From Aliikangiella sp. G2MR2-5 (GTDB lineage: Bacteria > Pseudomonadota > Gammaproteobacteria > Enterobacterales > Kangiellaceae), in assembly GCF_015687155.1 (NCBI RefSeq), contig NZ_JADPQF010000006.1, forward strand, positions 246,044-310,043: 64,000 nucleotides of DNA. The letters run 5' to 3'. A model generated the notes under the pieces. That model did not search any database, had not been told where the DNA came from, and saw only the letters and a list, made by a program, of their open reading frames with translations. Below, in pieces: positions 27,337-37,164 of this stretch. Each line of letters opens with the position of its first letter. Position 1 is the first letter of the stretch. The position numbers and the translations under genes were made by a program.

Positions 27337-27750
27337 ATGGGAAATTTAAAAGCTGAATTTGCTCTATTATATTTTATTATCGATCACATGGATGAAAACG
27401 GATTAACTTATAAGCTAGTAGATTTTTCCATCGATGAATCAATGACCGAAGAAGTAAATAATAAATTTAAAACCAGCTTTACTTTAGACGAGCTTGAAAA
27501 AGCAACAGATAAATGTCTATCCCACGAATGGGTAAACTACCGAGCAATGGGGCAAAAATACGGATTCTTGGGAATTACTCAAAAAGGCGTTGGCGTGGCA
27601 AGATCTAAACGAAAGTCTGATGAACTAAAAAGTCAAAGAAGTTGGTTTAAGAAGTTTTCTGATTATATTGAAGATCATAAAGGTGTATTTATATTAATTG
27701 GCTCTATAGTCGCATTAGTGACACTTAGTTTAAAAATATTTGGTGAATAA
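27337..27750 (+). CDS. Small protein with C-terminal membrane helix, inside the hsd operon
   Basis: 137 residues. The first 100 are soluble and resemble a winged-helix fold (FALLYFIIDHMDENGLTYKL; KYGFLGITQKGVGVARSK). A single C-terminal membrane helix (GVFILIGSIVALVTLSLKIF) makes it a tail-anchored protein with the domain in the cytoplasm. It starts 3 nt after hsdS and ends 1 nt before the next start, so it is cotranslated with the restriction system. Family not recognised. It might tether or regulate the complex at the membrane. Confidence 0.68.
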   Translation: MGNLKAEFALLYFIIDHMDENGLTYKLVDFSIDESMTEEVNNKFKTSFTLDELEKATDKCLSHEWVNYRAMGQKYGFLGITQKGVGVARSKRKSDELKSQRSWFKKFSDYIEDHKGVFILIGSIVALVTLSLKIFGE

Positions 27751-27751
27751 A

Positions 27752-27982
27752 ATGGAAGATAAAACATTTAATATTTCTTTGAAATGTCTATTTTGTGACT
27801 CTCCACTGCAAGGAGATGCTGACAAGGAGTTTAAGTCTGGTGATCTAATAGAATGTTTAGAATGCCACGAACATAATGATTATGACGCTTTAATGGATAT
27901 TGCGATTGAAGAAGGGAAAGAGAAAGTGGCTGAATATGCAAAGGATGAAATAGAAAAGTCACTCAAGAAACTTTTTAAGTAG
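27752..27982 (+). CDS. Small zinc-ribbon-like protein inside the hsd operon
   Basis: 76 residues from ATG 27752. KCLFCDSP and IECLECHEHND give two CxxC knuckles about 20 residues apart, a likely zinc ribbon. They are followed by an acidic helix rich in Glu and Lys. One base separates it from the upstream gene, and 15 nt follow before the DUF5655 gene. Possibly a nucleic-acid or protein adaptor. Function unknown. Confidence 0.62.
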   Translation: MEDKTFNISLKCLFCDSPLQGDADKEFKSGDLIECLECHEHNDYDALMDIAIEEGKEKVAEYAKDEIEKSLKKLFK

Positions 27983-27997
27983 TATGGTGGCTGCGAT

Positions 27998-28966
27998 ATG
28001 AGCGATATTAAACTATTTAGCATAACAAACAATGAAAACAACAGAGTTAAAGAGTTAACTGGAAAATCGGCTAAGCTAGAAAAAGATCTTCAGTTGTTAA
28101 TTGAAGATCAAATGGATGTATTTTTAGGTGTTAGCTTTCTTGCCACTGAATATAGTACGGGAAAAACTCATAAAGGCAGAATAGATTCTTTGGGATTAGA
28201 TGAGAACTACTGCCCTGTAATAGTTGAGTATAAACGCCACAGTAATGAAAATGTGATAAATCAGGGCTTATTTTATCTTGATTGGTTGCTTGACCACCAA
28301 GCAGAATTTAAATGGTTGGTAATGGACAAATTAGGGAAGGAAGTCGCTGAAAATATCGAGTGGTCTGGAACTCGGCTGATATGTATAGCTAATGATTTTA
28401 ATAAGTATGATGAACACGCTGTACAACAAATTCATCGTAATATTGACTTAATGCGCTATAGATACTTTGGCGATGACTTGTTATTACTTGAGCTAGTAAA
28501 TGCTCAATCGGTAAATGAAGTTAAGAAATCATCTAATATCGAGTATACAGATCCTTCCGAAGAAGGTATCCATAACAATTCAACTTCAAGAAAAACTGCC
28601 AGAAAAGACACTCATCAAGATAGAATTTCGCAAGCAGATGAAGATCTTTTAAAGCTTTACAATTCTATTTGCGACTTTTCCGATAGCCTTGGAGATGAGG
28701 TTCAGCGGAAAGAGCTAAAATTTTACACTGCATTTAAAAAAATCAAGAACTTCATAAGTATTCAGGTATGGGCGCCAAAAAATGATCCTTCACTGCGATT
28801 ATATCTAAAACTAGATCCAGATACGGTTGAGTTGATAGAAGACAAAGTGAATGATGCTCGTAATAAGGGACATTGGGGAACAGGCGATCTGGAAATTATT
28901 ATTCGCAATGCTGATGATATAGAGAGTGTTAAACCATTAATTGAAAGAAGTTATCAGGAAAACTAG
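27998..28966 (+). CDS. DUF5655 protein with N-terminal nuclease-like domain
   Basis: 322 residues. The N-terminal half resembles a PD-(D/E)xK nuclease core of the NucS type: GRIDSLGLDENYCPVIVEYKR contributes the Asp and the E-x-K (about residues 62-82), followed by a helix with QGLFYLDWLL. A linker rich in Ser and charged residues (about 180-210) leads to the C-terminal DUF5655 domain ending GDLEIIIRNADD. These proteins often sit in or near restriction and defence loci. It may be an extra nuclease or DNA-end binder of this system; activity is not shown. Confidence 0.75.
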   Translation: MSDIKLFSITNNENNRVKELTGKSAKLEKDLQLLIEDQMDVFLGVSFLATEYSTGKTHKGRIDSLGLDENYCPVIVEYKRHSNENVINQGLFYLDWLLDHQAEFKWLVMDKLGKEVAENIEWSGTRLICIANDFNKYDEHAVQQIHRNIDLMRYRYFGDDLLLLELVNAQSVNEVKKSSNIEYTDPSEEGIHNNSTSRKTARKDTHQDRISQADEDLLKLYNSICDFSDSLGDEVQRKELKFYTAFKKIKNFISIQVWAPKNDPSLRLYLKLDPDTVELIEDKVNDARNKGHWGTGDLEIIIRNADDIESVKPLIERSYQEN

Positions 28967-29528
28967 ATGCTTTATAAATATCGCTCTTTAGATAACTTCC
29001 AATTCATATTAGATATTCTCGTTAATCAACGTTTATATGCAACAAGTTTTGATGAAATGAATGACCCAATGGAAGGTCATTACACTCATTCAAATAATAT
29101 GACTCCTGAAATTATTGGAGACTTTGATAGATATTATAAAGAAATTAAAATTTGCTCACTAAGTAAGGAAAAGAATGAGCCTTTAATGTGGGCGCATTAC
29201 GCTGATGGTGCTAGAGGTATCGTTATTGGTGTGGAGCTTGAGAAGAGCACGGACTTTAGAGAAGTTAAATATGACGGACCTTCATTTTTGCTAGCCAACA
29301 AAGCCAGTTCAAAAGAGCGAGCGAAAAATGTATTGCGCTATAAAAAATGATTTTTGGAGTTATGAAGAAGAAGTAAGAGTTTTCATTGATACAGGTAATT
29401 ATATCAATGTTGATGTTAAGGAAGTGATTTTTGGTGAGAAGGTTGATAGAGCTAGAAAATCATTGTTAAAAAAGATAATTAAAAACTTAGATTACAAGTT
29501 AGATGTAATTGAAAAAGGGATGGAATAA
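28967..29528 (+). pseudogene. DUF2971 gene, frameshifted at a run of six A
   Basis: The first frame (28967-29350) reads a DUF2971-type start (LYKYRSLDNFQFILDIL; LMWAHYADGARGIVIGVE) and stops just after VLRYKK. The second frame (to 29528) continues the same domain with NDFWSYEEEVRVFIDTG. Removing one A from the run at 29342-29347 joins them as RYKNDFWSYEEE, the normal family sequence. So it is a one-base insertion in a homopolymer: a true mutation, a sequencing error, or translational slippage. It starts directly after the DUF5655 stop and overlaps hsdR by one base. The family function is unknown but it recurs in defence islands. Confidence 0.8.
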
Positions 29529-32500
29529 TGTCTAGTAAAGCCCAAGAGTTAGTTTTTCAAAATGACATTCTCGACCAGATGCAATCACATGGTTGGTTGC
29601 AAGGTGAATCGAAAAAATATAATAAAGAACTGGCGTTATATCCTGAAGATTTAATCGCTTTTATCAAGAATACTCAGCCTGAACAGTGGGATAAGTACAC
29701 CAAGATTCACCCGAAAAAAACAGAGGAAGCTTTTCTTAAAACTGTAGTTCGAGATCTGTCAGCGAACAATAAGGGAACTCTCTGGGCATTAAGGAATTTA
29801 ATTAAAGACAGAGGAGCAAAATTTAGCCTTTGCGCTTTCAAGCCTGATCACGGATTAAACCCTGACGCTATCACACGATATGAAAATAATATTTTAAGAG
29901 TTGTACCAGAGCTAGTTTACTCCCCAAATAATTATGAAGGACGTATTGATTTAGTCTTATTTGTAAATGGTATTCCAGTAGCAACTTTAGAATTAAAATC
30001 TGAATTTAAGCAGGCATTGGATAATGCCAAAATTCAGTATATGAAGGATCGCCAGCCCAAAGATCCGAAAACCAAGAAGCCTGAGCCTCTGCTAACTTTT
30101 AAACGTGGGGCTTTAGTTCACTTTGCGGTGAGCCAATACAATGTGGCAATGACAACACGCCTTGCTGGAAAAAGTACCTTCTTCTTACCATTTGATCAGG
30201 GTACTGAGGATGGTGCCTCAGGCAACGATACTCCTGAGTCTGGTTATCCCACCGCCTATTTATGGAACGAAATTTTTAAAAAAGATAACCTGCTAACCAT
30301 TTTAGGGCGATATATTCATCTTGAAGTCAAGGAAGTTGAGCAGTTAGACGGTAGTATTAAAAAGAAAGAAACATTAATTTTCCCCAGATACCACCAGTGG
30401 TCAGCCGTTTCAACTTTGCTTGAAACCGTTGAAAAAGAAGGCACAGGCGAGAAATACTTAATTCAGCATAGTGCAGGTTCAGGTAAATCCAACTCAATTG
30501 CTTGGCTATCTCATCAACTCGCTTCACTCCATTATTATTCCAATCATGAAGAATTAGATAAACAGGTTGGTGATAAAGTTTTTGATTCGGTTATTGTTAT
30601 TACCGATAGGACAGTCCTAGATAGCCAATTGCAAGATACAATATATCAGTTCGATCACAACGAAGGGATGATTGCTCGAATTAATCGAGAAGAAGCTCAA
30701 GGTAGTAAATCCAGCCAATTAGCAGGTGAATTAAAAGCCAGTACCTCCATTATTATTGTAACTATTCAAACCTTTCCACACGTATTAGAAGCCATTAGAA
30801 AAGATTCGACACTCGCTGGTCGTAGCTTCGCTGTAATTGCCGATGAAGCACATTCTAGCCAAACAGGTACAACCGCAAGAAAACTGCGTGAAGTTCTAAT
30901 GACAGAGCAATTAGAGGACGAACAGGAATTAGACTCGGAAGATATTTTAAGGCTGTCGCTAGAAGCAAGAAAAGGCTCAAAAAATATTAGTTATTTTGCT
31001 TTTACTGCTACTCCTAAAGGCAAGACATTAGAATTATTTGGCCGCAGACCCGATCAAGAAAGTCCTGCTAGTGATGAAAATAAACCAGAGCCATTTCATG
31101 TTTACTCGATGCGCCAAGCAATTGAAGAAGGTTTTATACTGGATGTTTTGCAAAACTACACGAGCTATCGTGTAGCTTATCAATTAGCACACCAAAATCC
31201 AGAATCAGATAAAGAAGTGGATAGTAAGAAAGCCGCTTCAAAAGTCGCTAAATGGGTACGTTTACACCCTCATAATATCGCCCAAAAAGTAGAAACTATC
31301 ATTGAGCATTTTAACCACAAGGTAAAACACCTGCTAGGTGGTGAAGCGAAAGCAATGGTAGTGACTTCAAGCCGTTTAGAAGCAGTACGCTACAAGCTTG
31401 CATTTGATAAATATGTAGCAAATAAAGGCTATTCTAACGTTAACGCAATGGTAGCTTTTTCTGGTGAGGTCAATGATCCTGATATTCCTGATTCAGCCTT
31501 TACCGAAAACAACATGAATCCTAACCTTAAAGGTCGGGATATGCGTAAAGCATTTGATACCAATGATTATCAAGTGATGTTGGTTGCCAACAAATTCCAA
31601 ACGGGATTTGACCAACCTAAGTTGGTAGCAATGTATGTGGATAAGCCACTTAAAAGCGTGGAGTGTATCCAGACACTTTCTAGGTTAAATAGAACTTATA
31701 AGGGCAAAGATAAAACTTTTGTCTTGGATTTTGTTAATGACCCTGAAGAAATTTTAAAAGAATTTAAAGTTTATTATCAAACTGCGCAACTAGCTGAAGT
31801 AGCCGATCCCAACCTTGTTTATGACATTATGGAAAAGCTTAATAGCGTGGGGATTTATCAATGGTCAGAAGTTGAAAACTTTGTAGAAGCCTATAATGAC
31901 AAAAGAAGTAAACAAGATAAATTAGCCAATATTTGTAAACCTGCGGTTGATAGATTTGCTATTCGCTACAAAGAAGCAACCGATGTGCTTAATATTGCCA
32001 AAGCGGAACTGGATAAAGCTAAACAATCTAATAATGATAAGCAGATCAAACACGCAGAAAATAGCGTTAAAAATGCCAAAGAAGCTCGTGATGTATTGGA
32101 GATATTCAAGAAAGATCTCAATTCTTTCTGCCGTTTTTATGAGTTCAGTTCACAGATTGTAGACTTTGATGATTTTGATTTAGAGAAACTCAGTATCTAC
32201 GCTAAACACCTATACCCATTGTTACGATTAGATACCTTGCAAGATAATATCGATTTGTCAGACATTGCCATGACTCATTATCGCTTGCATGAGCAAAGAG
32301 AAGCAGATTTACAGCTAGGTCATAAAATTGGCGAAGAACCGCCAAGCTACCTGCCACCAACAAAGGAAGGGACTGGCGCAGTACCTAAAGATCCTAAAAC
32401 CGAGTTTCTGCATGATATTTTAAGCCGTATGAATGACATTTTTGTTGAAGATGGTTTTTCCGAAGGTGATAAGCTCAACTATGCCAATACTCTGGCTTCG

Positions 32501-32743
32501 AAAGTTGCTGAAGATGAAGTCGCTGTTGAACAAGCTAAAAACAATAGTAAAGAACAAGCCATGCTAGGCCAATTTCCAGAGGCAATTAATAAAGCCATAA
32601 TCGAGAGTATGGGTGTACATGAGAAAATGGCTACACTAGCCTTATCTAATGATGATGTTGCTAAAGGGCTTGCCAGTTTAGTCTATGACATGGTGATTAA
32701 AGGATTTGGTAAGGATAACAACAACCAAAGGCAAGAAGGATGA
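29528..32743 (+). CDS. hsdR: Type I restriction endonuclease/translocase subunit
   Basis: 1071 residues. The N-terminal nuclease core is GRIDLVLFVNGIPVATLELKS (Asp and E-x-K, about residues 138-158). SF2 helicase motifs follow: Walker A HSAGSGKSNSIAW (about 316-328), DEAH in ADEAHSSQTG (about 438), FAFTATPKGKT, and motif VI TLSRLNRTYKGK. The C-terminal helical part contacts HsdM. All active motifs are intact, so restriction should work. It overlaps its neighbours on both sides: one base with the DUF2971 frame (TAATG) and 4 nt with the ATPase gene that follows (ATGA). Confidence 0.95.
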   Translation: MSSKAQELVFQNDILDQMQSHGWLQGESKKYNKELALYPEDLIAFIKNTQPEQWDKYTKIHPKKTEEAFLKTVVRDLSANNKGTLWALRNLIKDRGAKFSLCAFKPDHGLNPDAITRYENNILRVVPELVYSPNNYEGRIDLVLFVNGIPVATLELKSEFKQALDNAKIQYMKDRQPKDPKTKKPEPLLTFKRGALVHFAVSQYNVAMTTRLAGKSTFFLPFDQGTEDGASGNDTPESGYPTAYLWNEIFKKDNLLTILGRYIHLEVKEVEQLDGSIKKKETLIFPRYHQWSAVSTLLETVEKEGTGEKYLIQHSAGSGKSNSIAWLSHQLASLHYYSNHEELDKQVGDKVFDSVIVITDRTVLDSQLQDTIYQFDHNEGMIARINREEAQGSKSSQLAGELKASTSIIIVTIQTFPHVLEAIRKDSTLAGRSFAVIADEAHSSQTGTTARKLREVLMTEQLEDEQELDSEDILRLSLEARKGSKNISYFAFTATPKGKTLELFGRRPDQESPASDENKPEPFHVYSMRQAIEEGFILDVLQNYTSYRVAYQLAHQNPESDKEVDSKKAASKVAKWVRLHPHNIAQKVETIIEHFNHKVKHLLGGEAKAMVVTSSRLEAVRYKLAFDKYVANKGYSNVNAMVAFSGEVNDPDIPDSAFTENNMNPNLKGRDMRKAFDTNDYQVMLVANKFQTGFDQPKLVAMYVDKPLKSVECIQTLSRLNRTYKGKDKTFVLDFVNDPEEILKEFKVYYQTAQLAEVADPNLVYDIMEKLNSVGIYQWSEVENFVEAYNDKRSKQDKLANICKPAVDRFAIRYKEATDVLNIAKAELDKAKQSNNDKQIKHAENSVKNAKEARDVLEIFKKDLNSFCRFYEFSSQIVDFDDFDLEKLSIYAKHLYPLLRLDTLQDNIDLSDIAMTHYRLHEQREADLQLGHKIGEEPPSYLPPTKEGTGAVPKDPKTEFLHDILSRMNDIFVEDGFSEGDKLNYANTLASKVAEDEVAVEQAKNNSKEQAMLGQFPEAINKAIIESMGVHEKMATLALSNDDVAKGLASLVYDMVIKGFGKDNNNQRQEG

Positions 32744-34731
32744 TAATAGGTTTATTTTTAAAACACATTAAAGCTTACAAAGGGATAAATTTTATTCCTA
32801 TCGGTGAAAAATATAAGTTTGTTAGTTATATCGGAGAGAACGGCTCAGGTAAAAGTTCGATCTTAGAAGCTCTAGATTCATATTTTAACTACAAACAATA
32901 CCCGCTTAACAAAGCTGCTTTAAACGATGGTATTACAACTTCAGGAAATGAACCATTTATTGCTCCGATATTCTTAATCGAAAAATCTAGAGTTTCTAAG
33001 CAAAAGAAAGAATTCGAGAAAGTTAGCAATATTTTTTGGAGCATACAAAAGAAAGGGCTTACTTCGGGAGCACAAAACTCAATGAAGGAGTTTTTTGAAA
33101 TAAGAGACTCTTTGAAAAAACATGGTGACTATAGCCAAGAAACACACTATCTTATTTTGGCTGGCGAAAACAATCTAAATGCTACACCAAAGTTATCTTT
33201 TGCTAGCTTTCAAGGAGAAGAACCATTTTTAATCAACTTTTTCAATCTTAATAAAAACTATTTTGAAGTTTTACCAACCGAAGAGAAAAAGCCAAAAATT
33301 AGAGAAATGAGGGAAGATCTGCTTAAGCTTCTCGACACCAAAGATTGGAAATCATTTTCCATAAACCTTAAAGAACTATTTTCTTATGTATACCTCCCTG
33401 TAGAAATTGAAGTCGAAAGTTTTACAAAAATTGAGACTAACGAAATGCAAAAAATCTTTGATAAAAGATTAAAAAATGAAATAAAAAAGGCATTGCAAGG
33501 CGTAAATTTTGATAACGCAGGCGGTATAAACAAAAATTTAGATAAGTTTGTTTCCGAAATAGAGAGCATCTTAAATAATGAATATTGTTATGATACGGGG
33601 CAAAAACGAAATAATAGTGTTACCAAACTAGATCTAGTAAACAAAATTTTAGAAGTTTATTTTCAGAAACGGATTTTAAATAAGAATAACAATGGAACAC
33701 TAACAAAAGTAAGTGAGTTGAGTGCTGGTGAAAAAAGGCAAGCTCTAATCAACCTTGTTTACGCTTTCCTAAAAAGAGAAGTTAAACGAGACAAAATGGT
33801 TATCATTGGTATAGATGAGCCTGAAAATTCATTGCATACGGCTTTGTGCTATGACCAATTTGAAAAACTTAAAGATATTTCTCATTTTAATCAAGTGTTA
33901 ATAACAACTCACTGGTATGGTTTTCTTCCAGTAGTTAGCGAAGGCTATGGAAATTTTTTAACGCTTGTTAATGATAAAGTTAGTTTCGAGTCTTATGATC
34001 TCTATGATTATAGAGCAAAGGTCAAACAAGATATAAAAGATACGAAAAACAGATACCCTAGTGATTTCATATTGAAGAGCACTTACGACCTCGTACAATC
34101 AATTTTTTATTCACTGAAGAAAAATACTCCTTATAACTGGATAATTTGCGAGGGAGTTAGTGAAAAAATTTATTTTGAGTACTTTTTCAAAGATGAGCTT
34201 GTAGAAAAAAATCTTAGAATTCTTCCGATGGGTGGTCAAGCACATGTGATAAGGCTATATAAATATCTTGAAACTCCTATGAATGAAGATACATGTGAAG
34301 GTAAAGTATACTGCCTAGTAGATACGGACATCCAAAGATGTGAAGAGATAAACAATGGAACTAAACGCTTAGCAATAAGAAGGTTGAGTAACAAAAATAG
34401 CGTAAAGTCAACAGAGCTACTTAAACTTTTGGACAACGATACTTATCCGACAGATATAGAACAATCATTAAATCCTCTGATTTTTCAAAAAACAATTGCT
34501 GAACTATCAACTGAAGCAAAGTACCAGATAACCAATATTGAAGATGAAAAAGGAAATTCGGACTTTATCAAAAACTTTAAAAATTTGGAGATCGAAAATT
34601 ATTTTAAGGAAGCGAATGGTGATAACAAAATCGAGTTTGCAAAAAAGTATATTGATATAGTAGAGAAAGAAGAGAATAACGAACAGTTCACACCAAAATG
34701 GGTTGAGGAAATTAGAACGTTTTTCAACTGA
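32740..34731 (+). CDS. OLD-like ATPase with C-terminal TOPRIM domain
   Basis: 663 residues. An SMC/AAA-type ATPase with Walker A GENGSGKSS (32-40), signature LSAGEKRQALINL (about 327) and Walker B VIIGIDEPENSLH (about 350-362). A C-terminal TOPRIM-like domain has WIICEGVSEKIYF (about 467-479) and YCLVDTDIQ (about 523-531). The order ATPase then TOPRIM matches OLD-family nucleases, which protect cells from phages. It overlaps hsdR by 4 nt, so it is translated with the restriction system and may be an added nuclease arm. The OLD class cannot be fixed without alignment. Confidence 0.8.
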   Translation: MIIGLFLKHIKAYKGINFIPIGEKYKFVSYIGENGSGKSSILEALDSYFNYKQYPLNKAALNDGITTSGNEPFIAPIFLIEKSRVSKQKKEFEKVSNIFWSIQKKGLTSGAQNSMKEFFEIRDSLKKHGDYSQETHYLILAGENNLNATPKLSFASFQGEEPFLINFFNLNKNYFEVLPTEEKKPKIREMREDLLKLLDTKDWKSFSINLKELFSYVYLPVEIEVESFTKIETNEMQKIFDKRLKNEIKKALQGVNFDNAGGINKNLDKFVSEIESILNNEYCYDTGQKRNNSVTKLDLVNKILEVYFQKRILNKNNNGTLTKVSELSAGEKRQALINLVYAFLKREVKRDKMVIIGIDEPENSLHTALCYDQFEKLKDISHFNQVLITTHWYGFLPVVSEGYGNFLTLVNDKVSFESYDLYDYRAKVKQDIKDTKNRYPSDFILKSTYDLVQSIFYSLKKNTPYNWIICEGVSEKIYFEYFFKDELVEKNLRILPMGGQAHVIRLYKYLETPMNEDTCEGKVYCLVDTDIQRCEEINNGTKRLAIRRLSNKNSVKSTELLKLLDNDTYPTDIEQSLNPLIFQKTIAELSTEAKYQITNIEDEKGNSDFIKNFKNLEIENYFKEANGDNKIEFAKKYIDIVEKEENNEQFTPKWVEEIRTFFN

Positions 34732-35356
34732 TAGGTTTATTTTTAACTTTATTTGAGATTGCTTTCTTCAAATTTTTATGCAGGAACTCAACTTTTAACC
34801 AAACAAAATCGCACAAGTTTGCTCTATAAAATAGAGCATTCAACTCAAAATATCTTTAGATACTCTTTATAATATTGTGAACTACGTCACATTTTGATTT
34901 TTAAGTTTTAATCTGATTTTCTCAAATTTTGTGCATTTTTTAATTCAAATTATTTTTATATAACAAACACCATTTGATTTCTGGCTAAATTAAATCTAGA
35001 CCAGACCAGCAAACGGTTAGATCAATTTCAACGCATTTTTATTGTTATATCATCCTATAAATTTCTTATATCTTCCTATAAAGAGCACCTTCAAAAATAT
35101 ATTATAATACTGCTTTTTATTCTTATTTTACAACAACTTAGCCGTTTGCCTTTTTGAGGTTTTTCATTAATCTTAATTACGTAACCAAGGCCAATCCAGG
35201 AAAAACCTGGCAATTTCAATAACCAGGTTTTAACTTAGGAATGGCTGAAAGACGGGGTAAGAGTATGTTAATCAGTGAAGTTCATTATTGTTTCAAAGCA
35301 GCAAGCTCTAGTCGCTGCACGAACATCAATATCCATATGTTGGTGGGAGGCCGTGT
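34732..35356. other. AT-rich gap with two hairpins, no gene seen
   Basis: The 625-nt gap has no supportable reading frame. It contains a hairpin gctctat/atagagc (34821-34837) and two overlapping inverted repeats around 35196-35231 (ccagg-aaaaa-cctgg, and aaaacctgg with ccaggtttt). The second set lies just upstream of the AlpA-like gene and could be an operator or a recombinase site. The start of the next gene is preceded by GGGAGG at 35347. Confidence 0.45.
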
Positions 35357-35686
35357 ATGAGAAACCTGCAACCACGAGGCTTGAGACTTAAAGATGTACT
35401 TCACTATTGCGGCATGTCTGAACCTTATTTTAACAAGCTAATTAGACCACACCTCAAAGAAGTAAAATTTAGTTCTCAGGGAATACTTTTTGATAAAGAA
35501 GAGATAGATAGATTTCTGGATTTTTATTTCAACGAGAATGGTAAAGTTAAAGGAGATCAAAAGTGGAAAAATCCAAAACAAAACCAACTAAAAAGCATCC
35601 AGTCAAAGGTATCCAATGGAAGTGTGGAAAGTGGCATATTGACAAACAAATCCTTGGAAGACGAATTAACAAAACTCTTGGAGTAA
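35357..35686 (+). CDS. AlpA-like DNA-binding protein upstream of integrase 2
   Basis: 109 residues. GLRLKDVLHYCGMSEPYFNK is a helix-turn-helix start, and GILFDKEEIDRFLDFYFN matches the second part of AlpA/excisionase-like proteins. The C-terminal 50 residues are low-complexity and read in the region that overlaps the integrase gene (35563) in another frame, a 124-nt overlap. A good ribosome site (GGGAGG) precedes the ATG. Probably the control or directionality factor of integrase 2. Confidence 0.7.
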   Translation: MRNLQPRGLRLKDVLHYCGMSEPYFNKLIRPHLKEVKFSSQGILFDKEEIDRFLDFYFNENGKVKGDQKWKNPKQNQLKSIQSKVSNGSVESGILTNKSLEDELTKLLE

Positions 35687-36750
35687 CCTGCCCCAAAGAA
35701 GCAGAGGATATGTTTTATGAGATCGTCAGTAAAGTTAATAGAGCAGTACGACTTGGAGAGTCATTGGTTGAATATACTGTAATGCACGCTTTTACTCAGT
35801 ATTTAAGAGAAGCAACTCATAAATCTGTAGAAAATGACAAACGAGCGATTAAGAGAATGCTCCCATTCATAGGTAAGATAGAGTTAAGAAAAATACATAA
35901 CTCTCATCCAGACTTGCTCAAATTCATTAAACATGAGCAAACAAGAGAAGTAAAAAACTCTAGCCGTAAAGGAGTTTCAAACAGGTCAATTAATAGAGAC
36001 TTGTCTATTTTAAAAAGATGTCTGAATTTATCCGTTAGACGCTGGAGAGATCCTGAGTCAGGTTTACCATGGCTACCAATGCTGCCACCTGAGATAGTTC
36101 CTCTTCCAACTAGAAAAGTTGATGATAATTTTGTTGGCCATGAATCACTAAAGCCGTATATCCTTAACTATAGCGATGAAGAGAGATTTATGAAGAAACT
36201 TCCTGACTGGTTAAAACCTCTGGTAAATGTTGCCGTAAATACTGGGGCAAGAGATCAAGAGCTTTGTAAACTAAAATGGAGTGATGAAGTTTATATTGAA
36301 GAAATAAATACAAGTGTTTTTGTTATTCCAGCCCTTAAAAGTAAAAATGGTAAGACTAAGTTAATCGTACTAAATAGTAATGCTAGGCAATCTATTGAAG
36401 GGCAGCGTGGACTAGATGATACATGGGTTTTCCCCTCATCAATAAAGAAAAATACTCCAGTATCGAAAATTCGCTGTAAATCTTTTATCAAAGCATGGAA
36501 AGAGAGCAACCTTCCATCGAGAGAGCAAGGCTATTATTCAGGTCCACACTGTCTTCGGCATACTTTTGCTTCAAGATTGAGAAAATGCGGTTCTGACATT
36601 GAAACAAGGCGAGATTTGCTAGGTCATGGAAATCAAAATATTACGGAATTATATTCTGATGCAGACATTCAGTATTTAGTTGACCAGACCGAAAAAATTG
36701 TTAAGAAAACAAAGTCAACCTATGCAAGTCATTTAAAGTTGCTAGCATAA
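35563..36750 (+). CDS. Tyrosine recombinase 2
   Basis: 395 residues, GTG start with GGAG about 9 nt upstream. Catalytic set: Arg in TGARDQELCKLKW, HCLRHTFASRL (HxxR) and LLGHGNQNITELYSDAD (His and nucleophile Tyr). The sequence is clearly different from integrase 1, with no DUF4102-type N-terminus. It sits in the middle of element 2, 4.5 kb from the right att copy, reading away from the restriction operon. It could be the integrase of element 2 displaced by later insertions on its right, or belong to a third decayed element. Confidence 0.88.
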   Translation: MEKSKTKPTKKHPVKGIQWKCGKWHIDKQILGRRINKTLGVTCPKEAEDMFYEIVSKVNRAVRLGESLVEYTVMHAFTQYLREATHKSVENDKRAIKRMLPFIGKIELRKIHNSHPDLLKFIKHEQTREVKNSSRKGVSNRSINRDLSILKRCLNLSVRRWRDPESGLPWLPMLPPEIVPLPTRKVDDNFVGHESLKPYILNYSDEERFMKKLPDWLKPLVNVAVNTGARDQELCKLKWSDEVYIEEINTSVFVIPALKSKNGKTKLIVLNSNARQSIEGQRGLDDTWVFPSSIKKNTPVSKIRCKSFIKAWKESNLPSREQGYYSGPHCLRHTFASRLRKCGSDIETRRDLLGHGNQNITELYSDADIQYLVDQTEKIVKKTKSTYASHLKLLA

Positions 36751-36872
36751 CAAATAGCAGAATTCTCAAATCCTGTACTTCCTGTTAAAAGTTAGCTTTT
36801 TGTAGAAATATCATTCTTCGTGAGTGCTACAAAAGTTAACTTTTGGGAATGCACATAGTCACTACTTAACAA

Positions 36873-37163
36873 TCAGTCTAAAATTTCATTTTTTGCATTT
36901 ATAATCAAATTCGCTACTTTTAAATCAGTTTCCTTATCAGTTCCCATTCCCATATTCTGAGTCGCTGTAGAGTTTAAACTAGCCGCAATATGAAAAGCAT
37001 CTTTACCTTCAATTGCCAATCGGAATAAATGTGGCACGTAAGAATCATACTCATCATCCCACTCATCTTCTTCGTTGTATACCCCAATTGGGTCCCAATC
37101 TTTCCAAAGTATTCTGGAAATTCGCTTATATAGCTCTTTTTGCTTTGAATTTAACTTAGTCAT
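36873..37163 (-). CDS. DUF1871-like small protein
   Basis: 96 residues from ATG 37163 (an in-frame start at 37178 is less likely). The motif RILWKDWDPIGVY followed by EYDSYVPHLFRL is the W-D-P-I-G-V...D-E-Y pattern that I associate with DUF1871-like proteins, small cytosolic proteins often found as immunity genes. It follows the neighbour at 37165 by one base, so the two are coupled. Acidic, no signal peptide. Confidence 0.65.
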   Translation of the reverse strand: MTKLNSKQKELYKRISRILWKDWDPIGVYNEEDEWDDEYDSYVPHLFRLAIEGKDAFHIAASLNSTATQNMGMGTDKETDLKVANLIINAKNEILD

Positions 37164-37164
37164 A

